This document shows positions 1 through 9,001 of a stretch of 64,000 nt of DNA, one piece after another. Every line of letters begins with the position of its first letter. The first letter of the stretch is position 1. The DNA comes from Amycolatopsis mediterranei. GTDB lineage: Bacteria; Actinomycetota; Actinomycetes; Mycobacteriales; Pseudonocardiaceae. The notes under the pieces were generated by a model. That model did not search any database, was not told the origin of the DNA, and worked only from the letters and a program-made list of their open reading frames with translations. The position numbers and the translations under genes were made by a program. The stretch is taken from the NCBI RefSeq assembly GCF_026017845.1, contig NZ_CP100416.1:7249749-7313748 (forward strand), given 5' to 3'.

Positions 1-519
1 GTCGAGGCGCGTGCGCAGCACCCGCGGGCCCCAGCCGTGCTGCGCGTGGCCCGGGACCTCCACGGTCTCCGCGGCGGCGGGCCGCTGGACCGGGCTGATC
101 GGGAGCAGCTTGCGGCGGTCGCCCGGCGTGTGCGAGGCGATCTTGCGGCCGGCGACGACGTCGTCGAGCCGAGCCGAAAGGTCGGCGTAGTGGTCGAAGC
201 CCAGCACCGCGTCGGCCTCCGGGAGGCTGTCGGCGAGCTCGTGCCCGTAGCGCTCGGCCATGCAGCCGACGGCGACGACCTTCTTGCCCGTGTCGGACGC
301 GGCGAGCAGCGTGTCGACGGAGTCCTTCTTGGCCGACTCGACGAAGCCGCAGGTGTTGACCACCACGACGTCGGAGTCCTCCGGATCGGCCGCCAGCTCC
401 CAGCCGCCGGCCGCGAGCCGGCCCGCCAGCTCCTCCGAGTCGACCTCGTTGCGGGCGCAGCCCAGGGTCAGCAGGGAGACGCGTCGGGGGGCGGCTGGGT
501 CCGTGGCAGGGGAAGGCAC
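1..519 (-). CDS. rimO: Ribosomal protein S12 methylthiotransferase RimO, N-terminal part (runs off the window start)
   Basis: The visible 173 codons are the N-terminal MTTase (UPF0004) domain of a MiaB/RimO-type enzyme, which methylthiolates Asp of ribosomal protein S12 using radical-SAM chemistry. After a short Pro/Ala leader comes [20 protein letters not shown], then [13 protein letters not shown] and GCMAERYG, giving three of the expected cluster-binding cysteines. The radical-SAM CxxxCxxC motif would lie beyond the window edge. The start is GTG at 519. RimO rather than MiaB is favoured by the CARNEVDSE signature and by the position beside ftsK, as in streptomycetes. It is divergent from the argA-like gene, with the 62-bp tandem repeat between them. 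Confidence 0.88.
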   Translation of the reverse strand, partial: MPSPATDPAAPRRVSLLTLGCARNEVDSEELAGRLAAGGWELAADPEDSDVVVVNTCGFVESAKKDSVDTLLAASDTGKKVVAVGCMAERYGHELADSLPEADAVLGFDHYADLSARLDDVVAGRKIASHTPGDRRKLLPISPVQRPAAAETVEVPGHAQHGWGPRVLRTRLD

Positions 520-574
520 GACGTTCAGGGTAGCCGCCGGTCCCGCGTGGCCCGACGACGGCGTAGCCCGGTGG

Positions 575-702
575 TGACAACCGGGGCTTCGCCCCGAGCC
601 GGGGACTCCGCCACCCGAACCCCCGAAAAGCGGCTGTGACAACCGGGGCTTCGCCCCGAGCCGGGGGCTCCGCCACCCGGACCCCCGAAAAGCGGCTGTG
701 TC
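575..702. repeat. Two tandem copies of a 62-bp GC-rich unit
   Basis: Two near-identical 62-bp units begin at 575 and 637. Each carries a GGGGCTTCGCCCC hairpin core followed by CCGCCACCCG and CCCCCGAAAAGCGGCTG. A diverged third relative lies at about 23807-23868. The tandem pair fills the intergenic space between two divergent genes, so it is not in the position of a simple transcription terminator. Similar GGGGCTTCGCCCC repeats are common in actinomycete intergenic DNA. Confidence 0.8.
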
Positions 703-739
703 GCCGCGCGCGCCAGACGATGTGGCAGGGTGGACGATC

Positions 740-1249
740 GTGCCGTCAGACTCGCTCCGCCCGACCGTCCGCCGCGCCCGGATCGCCGACGTCCGCAAGA
801 TCAAGGCCCTGGTCGACTCGGACGCCGGCCGCGTCCTGCTGGAGAAGGACCTGGTCACGCTGTACGAGGCGGTCCAGGAGTTCTGGGTCGCCGAAGTGGG
901 TGACGAAGTGGTCGGGGCGGCCGCGCTGCACGTGCTCTGGGAGGACATCGCCGAGCTGCGCACGGTCGTGGTCGACAAGGCCGTCCGCGGCCAGGGAGTC
1001 GGGCGGCTGCTGGTGGCCCGGCTGGTCGACGAAGCGCGTGAGCTCGGTCTCAAACGGCTGTTCGTCCTGACGTTCGAGACCCGCTTCTTCACCGGCCACG
1101 GGTTCGTGGAGATCGACGGCACGCCGGTGTCGCACGAGGTCTACGAGGAGATGCGGCGTTCGCACGACACCGGCGTCGCCGAATTCCTCGACCTTCCTTA
1201 CGTCAAGCCGAACACTCTCGGCAATTCGCGGATGCTGCTCGAACTCTGA
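740..1249 (+). CDS. argA: Amino-acid N-acetyltransferase, actinobacterial ArgA type (GNAT fold)
   Basis: A 169-residue GNAT protein, probably the short N-acetylglutamate synthase that makes the first arginine precursor from acetyl-CoA and glutamate. The order [43 protein letters not shown] (acetyl-CoA pyrophosphate loop, about 83-88), [15 protein letters not shown] and [18 protein letters not shown] closely follows mycobacterial ArgA (Rv2747), which also neighbours ftsK. GTG at 740 is preferred because an AGGGTGG lies just upstream and the length before RRAR matches that relative. An in-frame GTG at 698 is possible but would start inside the 62-bp repeat. Confidence 0.85.
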   Translation: MPSDSLRPTVRRARIADVRKIKALVDSDAGRVLLEKDLVTLYEAVQEFWVAEVGDEVVGAAALHVLWEDIAELRTVVVDKAVRGQGVGRLLVARLVDEARELGLKRLFVLTFETRFFTGHGFVEIDGTPVSHEVYEEMRRSHDTGVAEFLDLPYVKPNTLGNSRMLLEL

Positions 1250-1340
1250 GTGAAAACCTCCGTTCGGGCGGTGACGGGCGCCACCGGCCTGCCGGAAGCT
1301 GATCGGGCACTTGTCCACCGATCGGCAAGGGAAGCAAGCG

Positions 1341-1775
1341 ATGCGCACGACACTGCGGAACCTGGGGGCCACCGTGACGGTGGCCGTTTCTGTCGGCGCG
1401 GGTGCCCTGCTGGGCACCGGCACCGCGGCCGCCGTCGACATCCCGGCGGTCACCGACCAGTACCTCTTCTCGACGTCACTGTCCGGCTTCGAAACGATCC
1501 GGAACCAAGCGCCGTACTCCGGCCAGCTGGACTGGTCGTCCGACGGCTGTTCGTGGGCGCCGGACAACCCGTTCGGGTGGCAGTTCCTGCCCGGCTGCCA
1601 CCGGCACGACTTCGGCTACCGCAACTACAAGAAGCAGGGCCGGTTCACCGAGGCGAACCGGCTGAGGATCGACGACAACCTCTACTCCGACCTGAAGAGC
1701 GTCTGCGGCTCCAACATCGCCTGCAAGGGTGCGGCGTGGACGTACTACGAGGCGGTCCGCAAGTTCGGCGGCTGA
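1341..1775 (+). CDS. Secreted prokaryotic phospholipase A2
   Basis: A 144-residue exported protein. A Sec signal peptide (MRTTLRNLGATVTVAVSV through GTGTAAA, cleavage near residue 31) precedes a small helical domain. The domain contains CSWAPDNPFG, CHRHDFGYRNY and RLRIDDNLYSDL. The His-Asp dyad in CHRHDFGY and the later Asp are the signature of the bacterial and fungal PLA2 family typified by the Streptomyces violaceoruber enzyme, which is Ca2+-dependent and hydrolyses the sn-2 ester. Four Cys could form two disulphides. ATG at 1341 follows a GGGAAG. It stands alone between argA and the nitroreductase. Confidence 0.88.
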   Translation: MRTTLRNLGATVTVAVSVGAGALLGTGTAAAVDIPAVTDQYLFSTSLSGFETIRNQAPYSGQLDWSSDGCSWAPDNPFGWQFLPGCHRHDFGYRNYKKQGRFTEANRLRIDDNLYSDLKSVCGSNIACKGAAWTYYEAVRKFGG

Positions 1776-1825
1776 GCCCGGCGGCCCGGGCCGCGTGCTC
1801 GGCCCGGGCCAGCCAGGATGGGTGC

Positions 1826-2437
1826 ATGGACATCGATCATCTGCTCAGCACGACCCGGGCGGTCCGCCGGAAGCTCGACCTCGACCGGCCGGTGGAACCC
1901 GAGGTCCTCGAGGAGTGCCTGAACCTGGCGCTGCAGGCGCCGACGCCCGGCAACGTCCAGGCCTGGCGCTGGCTCGTGGTGCGCGACCAGGACGCGAAGA
2001 ACCGGCTCGGCGCGATCTTCCGCGAAGTCGGCGAGGCCTACCTGGCGGAACGGGCGAGTTCCGCGCCGTCGCGGGCGCTGGCCTCCGGGCGGCACTTGAT
2101 CGACGTGATCGAGCGCGTCCCGGTGTTCGTGATCCCGGTCGTGGCCGGCCGCCCGGCCGGGGACAACGGGGTCGACGCGGCCTTCTACGGCGGCATCTTC
2201 CCGGCGGTGTGGAGCTTCCAGCTGGCGCTGCGCTCGCGCGGGCTGGGCTCGACGCTCACCACGTACCACCTGGCGCGGGAGGCCGAAGCCGCGGAGATCC
2301 TCGGCATCCCGGACGGCCACACGCAGGTCGGGCTGCTGCCGGTGGCCTACACGACGGTGCCGGACTTCAAGCCGGCGCCGCGCACGCCGCTGTCCGAAGT
2401 GGCTTTCCTCGACCACTGGGGCACGCCGCTCAGCTGA
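1826..2437 (+). CDS. Nitroreductase family protein (FMN-dependent)
   Basis: A 203-residue protein with the nitroreductase fold. It has an N-terminal TTRAVRRKLDLDRPV phosphate-contact region and ALQAPTPGNVQAWRWLVV, typical of FMN binding. A central YGGIFPAVWSFQLALRSRGLGSTLTTYH helix and a terminal GIPDGHTQVGLLPVAY complete the fold. Members reduce nitro compounds or quinones with NAD(P)H as obligate dimers; the substrate here cannot be read. ATG at 1826 follows CCAGGATGGGTGC. Its 3' end overlaps the convergent secreted-protein gene by 8 bp. Confidence 0.85.
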   Translation: MDIDHLLSTTRAVRRKLDLDRPVEPEVLEECLNLALQAPTPGNVQAWRWLVVRDQDAKNRLGAIFREVGEAYLAERASSAPSRALASGRHLIDVIERVPVFVIPVVAGRPAGDNGVDAAFYGGIFPAVWSFQLALRSRGLGSTLTTYHLAREAEAAEILGIPDGHTQVGLLPVAYTTVPDFKPAPRTPLSEVAFLDHWGTPLS

Positions 2438-2870
2438 TCCGGACGGTCGCCTCCCCGGCGTCCTCGCCGACCGACACGAGCTCGATCCGGCTGGCGGCGA
2501 ACGACGTCGCCTGCGGGCCGGTGCGGGGGCCGCTGTGGAGCTCGGCCGTGGTGCTTTCGCCGCGGCCGGGCTCCTTCAGCAGGAACGCCAGCGTCGCCTC
2601 CCCCTGCCAGATGCACTGCATGCCGGGCCGGCACCGCGAGTCGGCGACGACGCGGGTGTAGCGCACGGTCAGGTCCTTCCCCTGCACGGCGGCCTCCTGC
2701 CCGAGCCGCAGGGTGACGTCGTGCCCGGCCGGGGCACTCACGGTGTCCTCGGCCGGTGCGGGCGGCGAAGCGGGCCCAGGTGCGGGCGGCCCGGAGGCGG
2801 CTGCGCTCCCGGCGCCCACCGTGACGACGGCGAAGGCGAACAGTCCGGCTACGAATCGCGGTAGGTCCAC
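2430..2870 (-). CDS. Secreted protein of unknown function with a DSRCRPGMQCIWQG motif
   Basis: A 146-residue protein. An N-terminal hydrophobic segment (LPRFVAGLFAFAVVTVGAGSAAA) looks like a signal peptide and is followed by a Pro/Ala linker. The compact beta-rich domain carries a Cys-x5-Cys pair in DSRCRPGMQCIWQGEA, a pattern recurring in many secreted bacterial hypotheticals. No catalytic residues are evident. The GTG at 2870 gives the cleanest signal peptide; a GTG at 2906 is in frame. The gene lies downstream of rloB in the same orientation, about 40 bp away, but the content does not suggest a shared role. Confidence 0.6.
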   Translation of the reverse strand: MDLPRFVAGLFAFAVVTVGAGSAAASGPPAPGPASPPAPAEDTVSAPAGHDVTLRLGQEAAVQGKDLTVRYTRVVADSRCRPGMQCIWQGEATLAFLLKEPGRGESTTAELHSGPRTGPQATSFAASRIELVSVGEDAGEATVRIS

Positions 2871-2910
2871 GTGCTGTGGACGGAACGGACCGAGCCGGGG
2901 TTGCACCGGC

Positions 2911-3486
2911 TCAAAGAACCTTCTTCACCAGAGCCCAGACCCCGGTGGCGGGATTGTGTTCATGCTCGGTGGTGAGGACGTGGCCCCGTCCCAACGACCG
3001 TTCAACGGCCGCATCGACACCGCTCGCGTAGTCAGCGAAACGCAACGCCGTTTTGTCGTACTCGGGAACGTGCCTGCGAAGCCGCCTGGCCACGTCCGAG
3101 TAACAGGTCAATGGTGCGGTGCAAGCCTCGAAGTGGAGCAGGAGCCAGTACTCGAAGCAAGGGTTCGAGATCGCCAGGTTGACCCGGACCCGTCGAGCCG
3201 TGACGACTGCCTTCGCCACGTCGAACTCGTCCACGTCGACGACGCACCAGACCTCGTCGTAAGTGTCCGCGGCATTGTCACGCAAGCCGGCCGCGTGGCG
3301 CACGACCGTGTCGGGATCTGCGGGTTTCGCCTTCAGCTTGATCGTCACCGCCGGGTTCCGCCTCGCCTGCTTGAGACCTTGGAAGTAAGCCGGCTCGGTC
3401 GCTTCCGCGCCGCACACGACGAGAAGGCTCGACCTCGATTCCCGGAAAGCAGTACGTCGGCGACCGCTGTTCTCTCGTCGCGTCAT
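2911..3486 (-). CDS. rloB: RloB-family Toprim-like effector of an abortive-infection pair
   Basis: A 191-residue RloB-like protein (AbiLii-related). [17 protein letters not shown] (about 24-39) supplies the conserved Glu motif, and CVVDVDEFD (81-89) the DxD acidic cluster of a Toprim-type metal site. [10 protein letters not shown] follows. In RloA/RloB and AbiL phage-defence systems the small Toprim-like protein is thought to be the effector, controlled by the ATPase encoded beside it. The gene overlaps the end of the ATPase gene by 4 bp (ATGA), so the two are almost certainly co-translated. Base composition is visibly lower in GC than the neighbouring core genes, consistent with transfer. 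Confidence 0.85.
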   Translation of the reverse strand: MTRRENSGRRRTAFRESRSSLLVVCGAEATEPAYFQGLKQARRNPAVTIKLKAKPADPDTVVRHAAGLRDNAADTYDEVWCVVDVDEFDVAKAVVTARRVRVNLAISNPCFEYWLLLHFEACTAPLTCYSDVARRLRRHVPEYDKTALRFADYASGVDAAVERSLGRGHVLTTEHEHNPATGVWALVKKVL

Positions 3487-4709
3487 CCGCGGCCGACCGC
3501 CGCTGTGAAGTCACCCAATACGGGCACAGCACCGTAGCTGCCCGCCAGGTAGCGCCGTTCCGTGTTCTGATCTTTCCGCGGCTTGAAGTCGGTGAGCGGG
3601 TAGAGGTGACTCGCTCCCTCGGCGCCTCGGTCGACGAACCAGATCTGATCCCGCTCGAGCACCTGCTCGCCGAGCATGGTGCCGAGCAAGCTGGTGTCAT
3701 GTGTGGTGAAGATGAGTTGAGCACCCTTGGTGTTGACTTCGGCATCTTGGAAGAGCCCGACGAGTTTCGCGGTCAGGAGCGGATGCAGGCTGGCGTCGAT
3801 CTCATCGACGAACAGAACGAGTCCGCCGTCCAGCGCCCTCAGCACCATCGGAAGAAAACCGATCCAATTGCGCGTTCCGGACGACTCGTCGCCGAAGTCG
3901 AAAGGCTCAGAGGAAGCCCCATGAAGGAGCTTGAGTTCCAGGTCGGACTGCGCGGCGCGGCGGCGGGTCCGGTCCTTGCGGTCCGCCACGACGACGTCCA
4001 CGATCCCGACATCGGCCACCTTGAGAAGCGCGATCATTCGCTGCCGAGCCTCCGGATTCCGGAGCAGATAGTCACCGACCACCCACTGCACATATTCCGG
4101 ATCTGGCGACGGGCCGTCAAAGCCACTTGCCAGTACTCCCGCCTCGAACCATCGATAGACCGGAATCAGTGGGCCCAGTTCGAGGCGATCGCACACGCTC
4201 AAGAATAAAACGGTCGAACGGATCCATTCCTCCAGAACCTCGAACTTGGCCTTGAGGTCAGCCACCGTGCTACCAAATTTGATCGCGCTCCGATTGCGCT
4301 CGAATATGAGTCGTTTTCGCTTCTCTGGATACGCATAGAGCCACTCTTCCAGGATCTCAGTTTCCTGCAAGAGGAATCCATAGGTGTACTGGATGCCTTC
4401 TGCAATCAGTTCGAAGACGAAGGTCGATGGCCGGTCCGGCGACTGCGGATCGAGCCGGAACGGGTCTTGCAGTGCCACGATGTCGTGCCGGCCCGTCGCA
4501 TCCGGGAGATGCCTGTTCAGCACGGCCCACCTTGCCAGGGTGATCCCCTTGAAGAGGTTCGACTTGCCGGAAGCGTTGGCCCCGTAGATGGCGGTCACCG
4601 GCACCACGGGCCGCTCGTCACCCGGCATCGCGGGCATGAGCAGCAACTCCTGCTCGTCCCGGAACGAGCGATGATTACCGAGCCGGAAGCTCCGCAGCAC
4701 CCTAACCAC
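3483..4709 (-). CDS. rloA: RloA/AAA15-family ATPase of an abortive-infection pair
   Basis: A 408-residue SMC/OLD-like AAA ATPase. [12 protein letters not shown] (41-52) is the Walker A loop, DESSGTRNW (274-282) the ABC-like signature, [14 protein letters not shown] (297-310) Walker B, and IFTTHD the switch His. RloA and AbiLi proteins of this type pair with a RloB/Toprim effector to stop phage growth by sensing infection. The start ATG is at 4709, in line with the [20 protein letters not shown] opening typical of the family. A strong nested inverted repeat (4713-4779) separates it from ftsK. Runs of AT-richer codons around 4260-4400 mark it as foreign relative to its neighbours. Confidence 0.87.
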   Translation of the reverse strand: MVRVLRSFRLGNHRSFRDEQELLLMPAMPGDERPVVPVTAIYGANASGKSNLFKGITLARWAVLNRHLPDATGRHDIVALQDPFRLDPQSPDRPSTFVFELIAEGIQYTYGFLLQETEILEEWLYAYPEKRKRLIFERNRSAIKFGSTVADLKAKFEVLEEWIRSTVLFLSVCDRLELGPLIPVYRWFEAGVLASGFDGPSPDPEYVQWVVGDYLLRNPEARQRMIALLKVADVGIVDVVVADRKDRTRRRAAQSDLELKLLHGASSEPFDFGDESSGTRNWIGFLPMVLRALDGGLVLFVDEIDASLHPLLTAKLVGLFQDAEVNTKGAQLIFTTHDTSLLGTMLGEQVLERDQIWFVDRGAEGASHLYPLTDFKPRKDQNTERRYLAGSYGAVPVLGDFTAAVGRG

Positions 4710-4712
4710 CTC

Positions 4713-4779
4713 CCTGACGACCCTTCGAGCCGTTCCGTACCAGTAAACCGCACGGAACGGCTCGAAGCACCAGTCAGGG
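4713..4779. terminator. Nested inverted repeat between ftsK and rloA
   Basis: A perfect 16-bp stem (4723-4738 with 4752-4767, arms CTTCGAGCCGTTCCGT and its complement, 13-nt loop) sits inside a second 7-bp pair (CCCTGAC 4713-4719 with GTCAGGG 4773-4779). It starts 3 bp after the ftsK stop and ends just upstream of the rloA start. It is most simply a factor-independent-type terminator for ftsK, without a strong U tract, that insulates the defence genes. Confidence 0.7.
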
Positions 4780-4781
4780 TC

Positions 4782-7271
4782 CTACTCGTCGTCGTCGCTC
4801 GCGTCGGCGTCCACCGGGCCGCCGCCGCGGATCATGAACAGGACCGACTCCAGTTCCTCCGGCTTGATCAGCACGTCGCGGGCCTTCGAGCCCTCCGACG
4901 GGCCCACCACGCCGCGGCTCTCCAGCAGGTCCATCAGCCGCCCCGCCTTGGCGAAGCCGACGCGCAGCTTGCGCTGCAGCATCGACGTCGAGCCGAACTG
5001 GGACGTCACGATCAGCTCCGCCGCCTGCAGCAGGACGTCGAGGTCGTCGCCGATGTCCGGGTCGATCTCCTTCTTCTCGCCCGCCTTCTGGGCCGTGACG
5101 CCGTCCTGGTAGTCCGGCTGCGCCTGCTCCTTGGCGTAGTTGACGACCGCGGAAATCTCCTCGTCGCCGACGAACGCGCCCTGGATGCGGACCGGTTTCC
5201 CGGCGCCCATCGGCAGGTAGAGCGCGTCGCCCATGCCGATCAGCTTCTCCGCGCCCGGCTGATCCAGGATGACCCGCGAGTCGGTCAGCGACGACGTCGC
5301 GAACGCCAGCCGCGAAGGCACGTTCGTCTTGATCAGGCCGGTGACGACGTCGACCGACGGCCGCTGCGTGGCCAGGACCAGGTGGATGCCGGCGGCGCGC
5401 GCCTTCTGGGTGATCCGGACGATCGCGTCCTCGACGTCGCGCGGGGCGGTCATCATCAGGTCGGCGAGCTCGTCGACGATCGCCATGATGTACGGGTACG
5501 GCCGGTACTCGCGCTCCGAACCCGGCGGCGCGGTGATCTCGCCCGAACGCACCTTCTTGTTGTAGTCGTCGATGTGCCGGACCTTGTTGACCTGCATGTC
5601 CTGGTAGCGCTGCTCCATCTCCTCCACCAGCCAGGCCAGCGCGGCGGCGGCCTTCTTCGGCTGGGTGATGATGGGCGTGATCAGGTGCGGGATGCCCTCG
5701 TACGGCGTCAGCTCGACCATCTTCGGGTCGATCAGGATCATCCGGCACTCGTCCGGCGTCGAGCGCGCGAGCAGCGACACCAGCATCGAGTTGACGAAGC
5801 TGGACTTACCGGAACCGGTGGAACCGGCGACCAGCAGGTGGGGCATCTTCGTCAGGTTCGCGGTGACGAAGTGGCCCTCGATGTCCTTGCCGAGGCCGAT
5901 CACCATCGGGTGGTTGTCCTTGACCGTGGTCGGCGCGCGCAGGACGTCACCCAGGCGGACCATCTCGCGGTCGGAGTTGGGCACCTCGATGCCGACCGCG
6001 GACTTGCCGGGGATCGGTGCCAGCAGCCGGACGTTGTCGGTGGCCACCGCGTAGGCGATGTTCTTGGTCAGCGCGGTGATCTTCTCGACCTTCACGCCCG
6101 GGCCGAGCTCGACCTCGTAGCGGGTGACCGTCGGGCCGCGGGTGAAGCCGGTGACCTGCGCGTCGACGTTGAACTGCTCCAGGACGCCGGTGATCGCCTC
6201 GATCATGGCGTCGTTGGCCTTGCTGCGGGACTTCGGCGCGTCGCCGAGCTTCAGCAGGTCGGGCGGCGGGAGCTGGTAGTCACCCTCGACCGTGCGGGTG
6301 ACCGCGAGCGGCGGTTCCGGGGTCTTCTTCGGCTTCTTCTCGACGACCTCGGGCGCTGGCTTGGGCTTCGGCGGCCTGATCGGCGTCGGCGCCTCGGCCA
6401 GCATCGCGTCGATGTCCAGCTGCTCGGGAGCGGCTTCGGCGGCCTGGCGGCGCCGCGAGGGCTTGCGCAGCCGCGCGGACTTCGGGTCGGCTTCGGTGAC
6501 GGTGTCCTCGTCGGTCGCGAAGCCCGAGCGCTGGGCCTCGGCTTCGGCGAGCTCCTCTTCGTCGAGGCCCCAGTGGCGCAGCCGGTGCGGGATCTCGCGG
6601 ACCGGCGTGCCGGTGAACACGAGCACGCCGAAGAACAGCGCGAGGATCAGCAGCGGCACGGCGACCCAGGTGGTGACGCCCATGGTCAGCAGGCCGCCGG
6701 AGAAGGCGCCGACGATGCCGCCGGCGTACATCCGGCCGTCGTTGGTGCCGGGCAGCGCGGTGAAGATGTGCAGCATCCCGAGCACGGACAGCACGACCAT
6801 GATCGTGCCGACCACCATCCGCGGCCGCGTTTCCGGGTGCGGCTCGGACCGCATCAGCGCGACGGCGACGACGATCAGCACCAGCGGCAGCGTGACGGCC
6901 CCGGCGCCGAGGACGGTCCGGGTGGCGATCTCCACCCCGAGGCCGATCGGCCCGGCCGCCCGCCACCAGACGCCGACGGCCGCGACGATGCCCAGGCCGA
7001 TCAGGCCCAGCGCGAGCCCGTCTCGGCGGTGCTCCGGCTCGAGCTCGCGGGTGCGGCCGACCGTGCGGGCCAGCGTGCCCAGGCCCTTGGCCAGCAGGTT
7101 CCAGGTGCCCCGGACGCCCTTGCCGAAGAGGCCGGGGGTCTTGCGCCGGCTGCGTGGCGGTGGTTTGCGAGCGGACGACGTCCGGGGCTTCGCGGGTGTA
7201 CGCGGCTTACGCGCCGCTGCCCCCTTCGCGCCGCTTCCCGTGCTTCTCTTCCTCGTCGCCGACCCAGCCAT
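4782..7271 (-). CDS. ftsK: DNA translocase FtsK/SpoIIIE
   Basis: An 829-residue septal DNA pump that clears and aligns the chromosome terminus during division. A basic Lys/Arg/Pro leader (1-60) precedes about four or five membrane segments (roughly 88-225) and a Pro/Glu-rich linker (about 240-345). The RecA-like motor has Walker [12 protein letters not shown] (482-492), Walker [13 protein letters not shown] and [16 protein letters not shown]. The C-terminal winged-helix gamma domain ([34 protein letters not shown]) reads KOPS-type polarity sequences. The length and domain order are normal for actinobacteria. It is divergent from the acyltransferase gene, with a 57-bp palindrome between them. 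Confidence 0.97.
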   Translation of the reverse strand: MAGSATRKRSTGSGAKGAAARKPRTPAKPRTSSARKPPPRSRRKTPGLFGKGVRGTWNLLAKGLGTLARTVGRTRELEPEHRRDGLALGLIGLGIVAAVGVWWRAAGPIGLGVEIATRTVLGAGAVTLPLVLIVVAVALMRSEPHPETRPRMVVGTIMVVLSVLGMLHIFTALPGTNDGRMYAGGIVGAFSGGLLTMGVTTWVAVPLLILALFFGVLVFTGTPVREIPHRLRHWGLDEEELAEAEAQRSGFATDEDTVTEADPKSARLRKPSRRRQAAEAAPEQLDIDAMLAEAPTPIRPPKPKPAPEVVEKKPKKTPEPPLAVTRTVEGDYQLPPPDLLKLGDAPKSRSKANDAMIEAITGVLEQFNVDAQVTGFTRGPTVTRYEVELGPGVKVEKITALTKNIAYAVATDNVRLLAPIPGKSAVGIEVPNSDREMVRLGDVLRAPTTVKDNHPMVIGLGKDIEGHFVTANLTKMPHLLVAGSTGSGKSSFVNSMLVSLLARSTPDECRMILIDPKMVELTPYEGIPHLITPIITQPKKAAAALAWLVEEMEQRYQDMQVNKVRHIDDYNKKVRSGEITAPPGSEREYRPYPYIMAIVDELADLMMTAPRDVEDAIVRITQKARAAGIHLVLATQRPSVDVVTGLIKTNVPSRLAFATSSLTDSRVILDQPGAEKLIGMGDALYLPMGAGKPVRIQGAFVGDEEISAVVNYAKEQAQPDYQDGVTAQKAGEKKEIDPDIGDDLDVLLQAAELIVTSQFGSTSMLQRKLRVGFAKAGRLMDLLESRGVVGPSEGSKARDVLIKPEELESVLFMIRGGGPVDADASDDDE

Positions 7272-7388
7272 GCCGTCAACGGTAACCGGCCGTCGCCGTT
7301 CGTCTCGTGCGCCACCCTCGGCCCAGGGTGAACTTCTGCCTCACACCGCCGGTCGATCGGCCATCCGGGTGATGGGCAGGTCCGCCCG

Positions 7389-7445
7389 ACGCAGTGAATG
7401 ACTCATTCCTGTCGTCGGATGACAGGAATGAGTCATTCACTGCGT
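7389..7445. repeat. Perfect 25-bp-arm palindrome, copy 1 of a dispersed element
   Basis: Left arm 7389-7413 and right arm 7421-7445 are exact reverse complements around a 7-nt centre (GTCGGAT). Each arm itself contains GTGAATGACTCATTC, whose core GAATGA-C-TCATTC is palindromic, so alternative local hairpins are possible. A second copy is at 43859-43911. It lies between the divergent ftsK and plsC-like genes, so it could act as a promoter-region protein site or form a cruciform or RNA hairpin. No open reading frame is associated with it. Confidence 0.9.
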
Positions 7446-7469
7446 TCAGGACCGTGGTAGCGCAAACGG

Positions 7470-8315
7470 GTGAAATCGGCGTCTGCCATGCTCTGCCCCA
7501 TGCTCGCGCTGCGCACCGACGAACCGCCCCGCCGTGCTCCCGCCATCTGGCGGACCATGCTGAACATCGACCGCGGGCTGGTGAACCTCGTCGGGCGGCT
7601 GACCGTCAGCGGCCGGGTGCCCGCGCAGCTGCGGGGCAAGCCGCTGCTGATGGCCGCGAACCACATCGGCGTGTTCGACGCCTTCGTGCTGATGGCGGCG
7701 TGCAAGCGGATCGGCATCAACCCGCGGTTCATGCTGGCCGGCGGCATCCTCGACGCGCCCGTGATCGGGCCGGCGCTGCGGGTCAGCGGGCACCTGCGGG
7801 TCGACCGCAAGCACGCCGGGACCGCCGTCGGGCAGTTCGCCGAGGCCGTCGAGGCGATGAAGACCACCCGCGAGCCGATCGTCGTCTACCCGGAAGGCCG
7901 GATCAGCCACGACCCCGGCCTGTGGCCGGAGCGCGGCAAGACCGGCGCGGCGCGGCTGGCGCTGGCCGCGGGCGTGCCGGTGATCCCGATCAGCCAGTGG
8001 GGCGCGCACGAGGCCGTCTACTGGGGCACCGAGACCGTCAACGGCCCGGCCGACCTGGTCCCGCTGGCCCGCTCTGGGCTCAGCGCCCCCCTGCGCCGGC
8101 CGAAGTTCCGGGTGCACTTCGGCGACCCCGTCGACCTCTCGGACATCGACACGCAGCGGCCGGGCGCCGGGGTGCGCGCGCACGCGAAGATCATGCAGGC
8201 CATCACCGACGGCCTCGTCCCGCTGCGCCGCGACGAGCTCGACCGGCCCCGCTTCCACGACCCCACCCGGCCGACCGACACGGTCAGCCCCTGGAAGCCG
8301 CCGTCCGTACTGTGA
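7470..8315 (+). CDS. 1-acyl-sn-glycerol-3-phosphate acyltransferase (PlsC family)
   Basis: A PlsC/LPLAT acyltransferase of about 271-281 residues, which transfers an acyl chain to lysophosphatidic acid or a related acceptor at the membrane. The catalytic HX4D is NHIGVFD (about 64-70), GKPLLMAAN precedes it, and the substrate-binding YPEGRISHDP lies at 140-149. The start is uncertain: GTG at 7470 and ATGs at 7488 and 7500 are all in frame, and none has a clear ribosome-binding site. The true protein may begin MLALRTDEPPRR. A helical phospholipid-contact segment near the N-terminus may mediate membrane binding. Confidence 0.82.
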   Translation: MKSASAMLCPMLALRTDEPPRRAPAIWRTMLNIDRGLVNLVGRLTVSGRVPAQLRGKPLLMAANHIGVFDAFVLMAACKRIGINPRFMLAGGILDAPVIGPALRVSGHLRVDRKHAGTAVGQFAEAVEAMKTTREPIVVYPEGRISHDPGLWPERGKTGAARLALAAGVPVIPISQWGAHEAVYWGTETVNGPADLVPLARSGLSAPLRRPKFRVHFGDPVDLSDIDTQRPGAGVRAHAKIMQAITDGLVPLRRDELDRPRFHDPTRPTDTVSPWKPPSVL

Positions 8316-8348
8316 GACACCCGGGGCGGCGCCCCTAGAGTCGGCGAC

Positions 8349-8963
8349 GTGAGCACACGGATACTCGTCGTCTACTACAGCTCGACCGGGAACACCGCCG
8401 CCCTCGCCGAATCGCTCGCCACCGGAGCGCGCGAGGCCGGGGCCGACGTGCGGGTGCGGACCGTGCCGGAAACCGTGCCCGCCGAAGCCATCGCGCAGAA
8501 CCCGCGCTGGCGGGCCTGGATCGACGCCGGTCCGCACCACGAGTTCGCCACGCTCGGCGACCTCGAGTGGGCCGACGGGCTGGCCGTCGGCAGCCCGACC
8601 CGGTTCGGCGGCCCGGCCGCCCAGCTCAAGTCCTATTTGGACAGCACGGGTGGCTTGTGGGCACAGGGAAAGCTGGCGGACAAGGTGGCGACGTCGTTCA
8701 CGACGGCATCCACCGCACACGGCGGCCTCGAGTCGACGCTGCTGGCGATCAACAACGTCTTCTACCACTGGGGCGCGATCGTCGTCCCGCTCGGCTACAC
8801 CGACCCGCACCTGAAGGAATCCGGCAACCCGTACGGCGGCTCGTTCGTGTCCCGCAAGTCCGCGGCGCCGGACGACGTCGCGCTCGACGCCCTGCGCCTG
8901 CAGGGCCGGCGGCTGGCCACGATCACCACGCACGTCGCGACCGGGCTGAAGCGCGCGGAGTGA
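8349..8963 (+). CDS. Flavodoxin-like NAD(P)H:quinone oxidoreductase (WrbA family)
   Basis: A 204-residue flavodoxin-fold protein. YYSSTGNTAALAESLA near the N-terminus is the FMN phosphate loop. GSPTRFGGPAAQLKSYLDSTGGLWAQGKLADKVATSFTTASTAHGG is the WrbA signature covering the isoalloxazine site and the extra helix, and NPYGGSF follows. The family reduces quinones by two electrons and guards against redox cycling. The GTG start at 8349 is 33 bp after the acyltransferase stop and in the same orientation, so the two may be co-transcribed. Confidence 0.88.
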   Translation: MSTRILVVYYSSTGNTAALAESLATGAREAGADVRVRTVPETVPAEAIAQNPRWRAWIDAGPHHEFATLGDLEWADGLAVGSPTRFGGPAAQLKSYLDSTGGLWAQGKLADKVATSFTTASTAHGGLESTLLAINNVFYHWGAIVVPLGYTDPHLKESGNPYGGSFVSRKSAAPDDVALDALRLQGRRLATITTHVATGLKRAE

Positions 8964-9001
8964 TCGTCCGGGTGCCACTTCGGTGGCACCCGGACGTCGG
9001 T

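Noticed and set aside
4467-7331. A 954-codon open frame on the plus strand
   Set aside because: It lies antisense to ftsK and consists of His/Arg/Asp/Gln-rich repeats without domains, typical of the complement of a high-GC gene.
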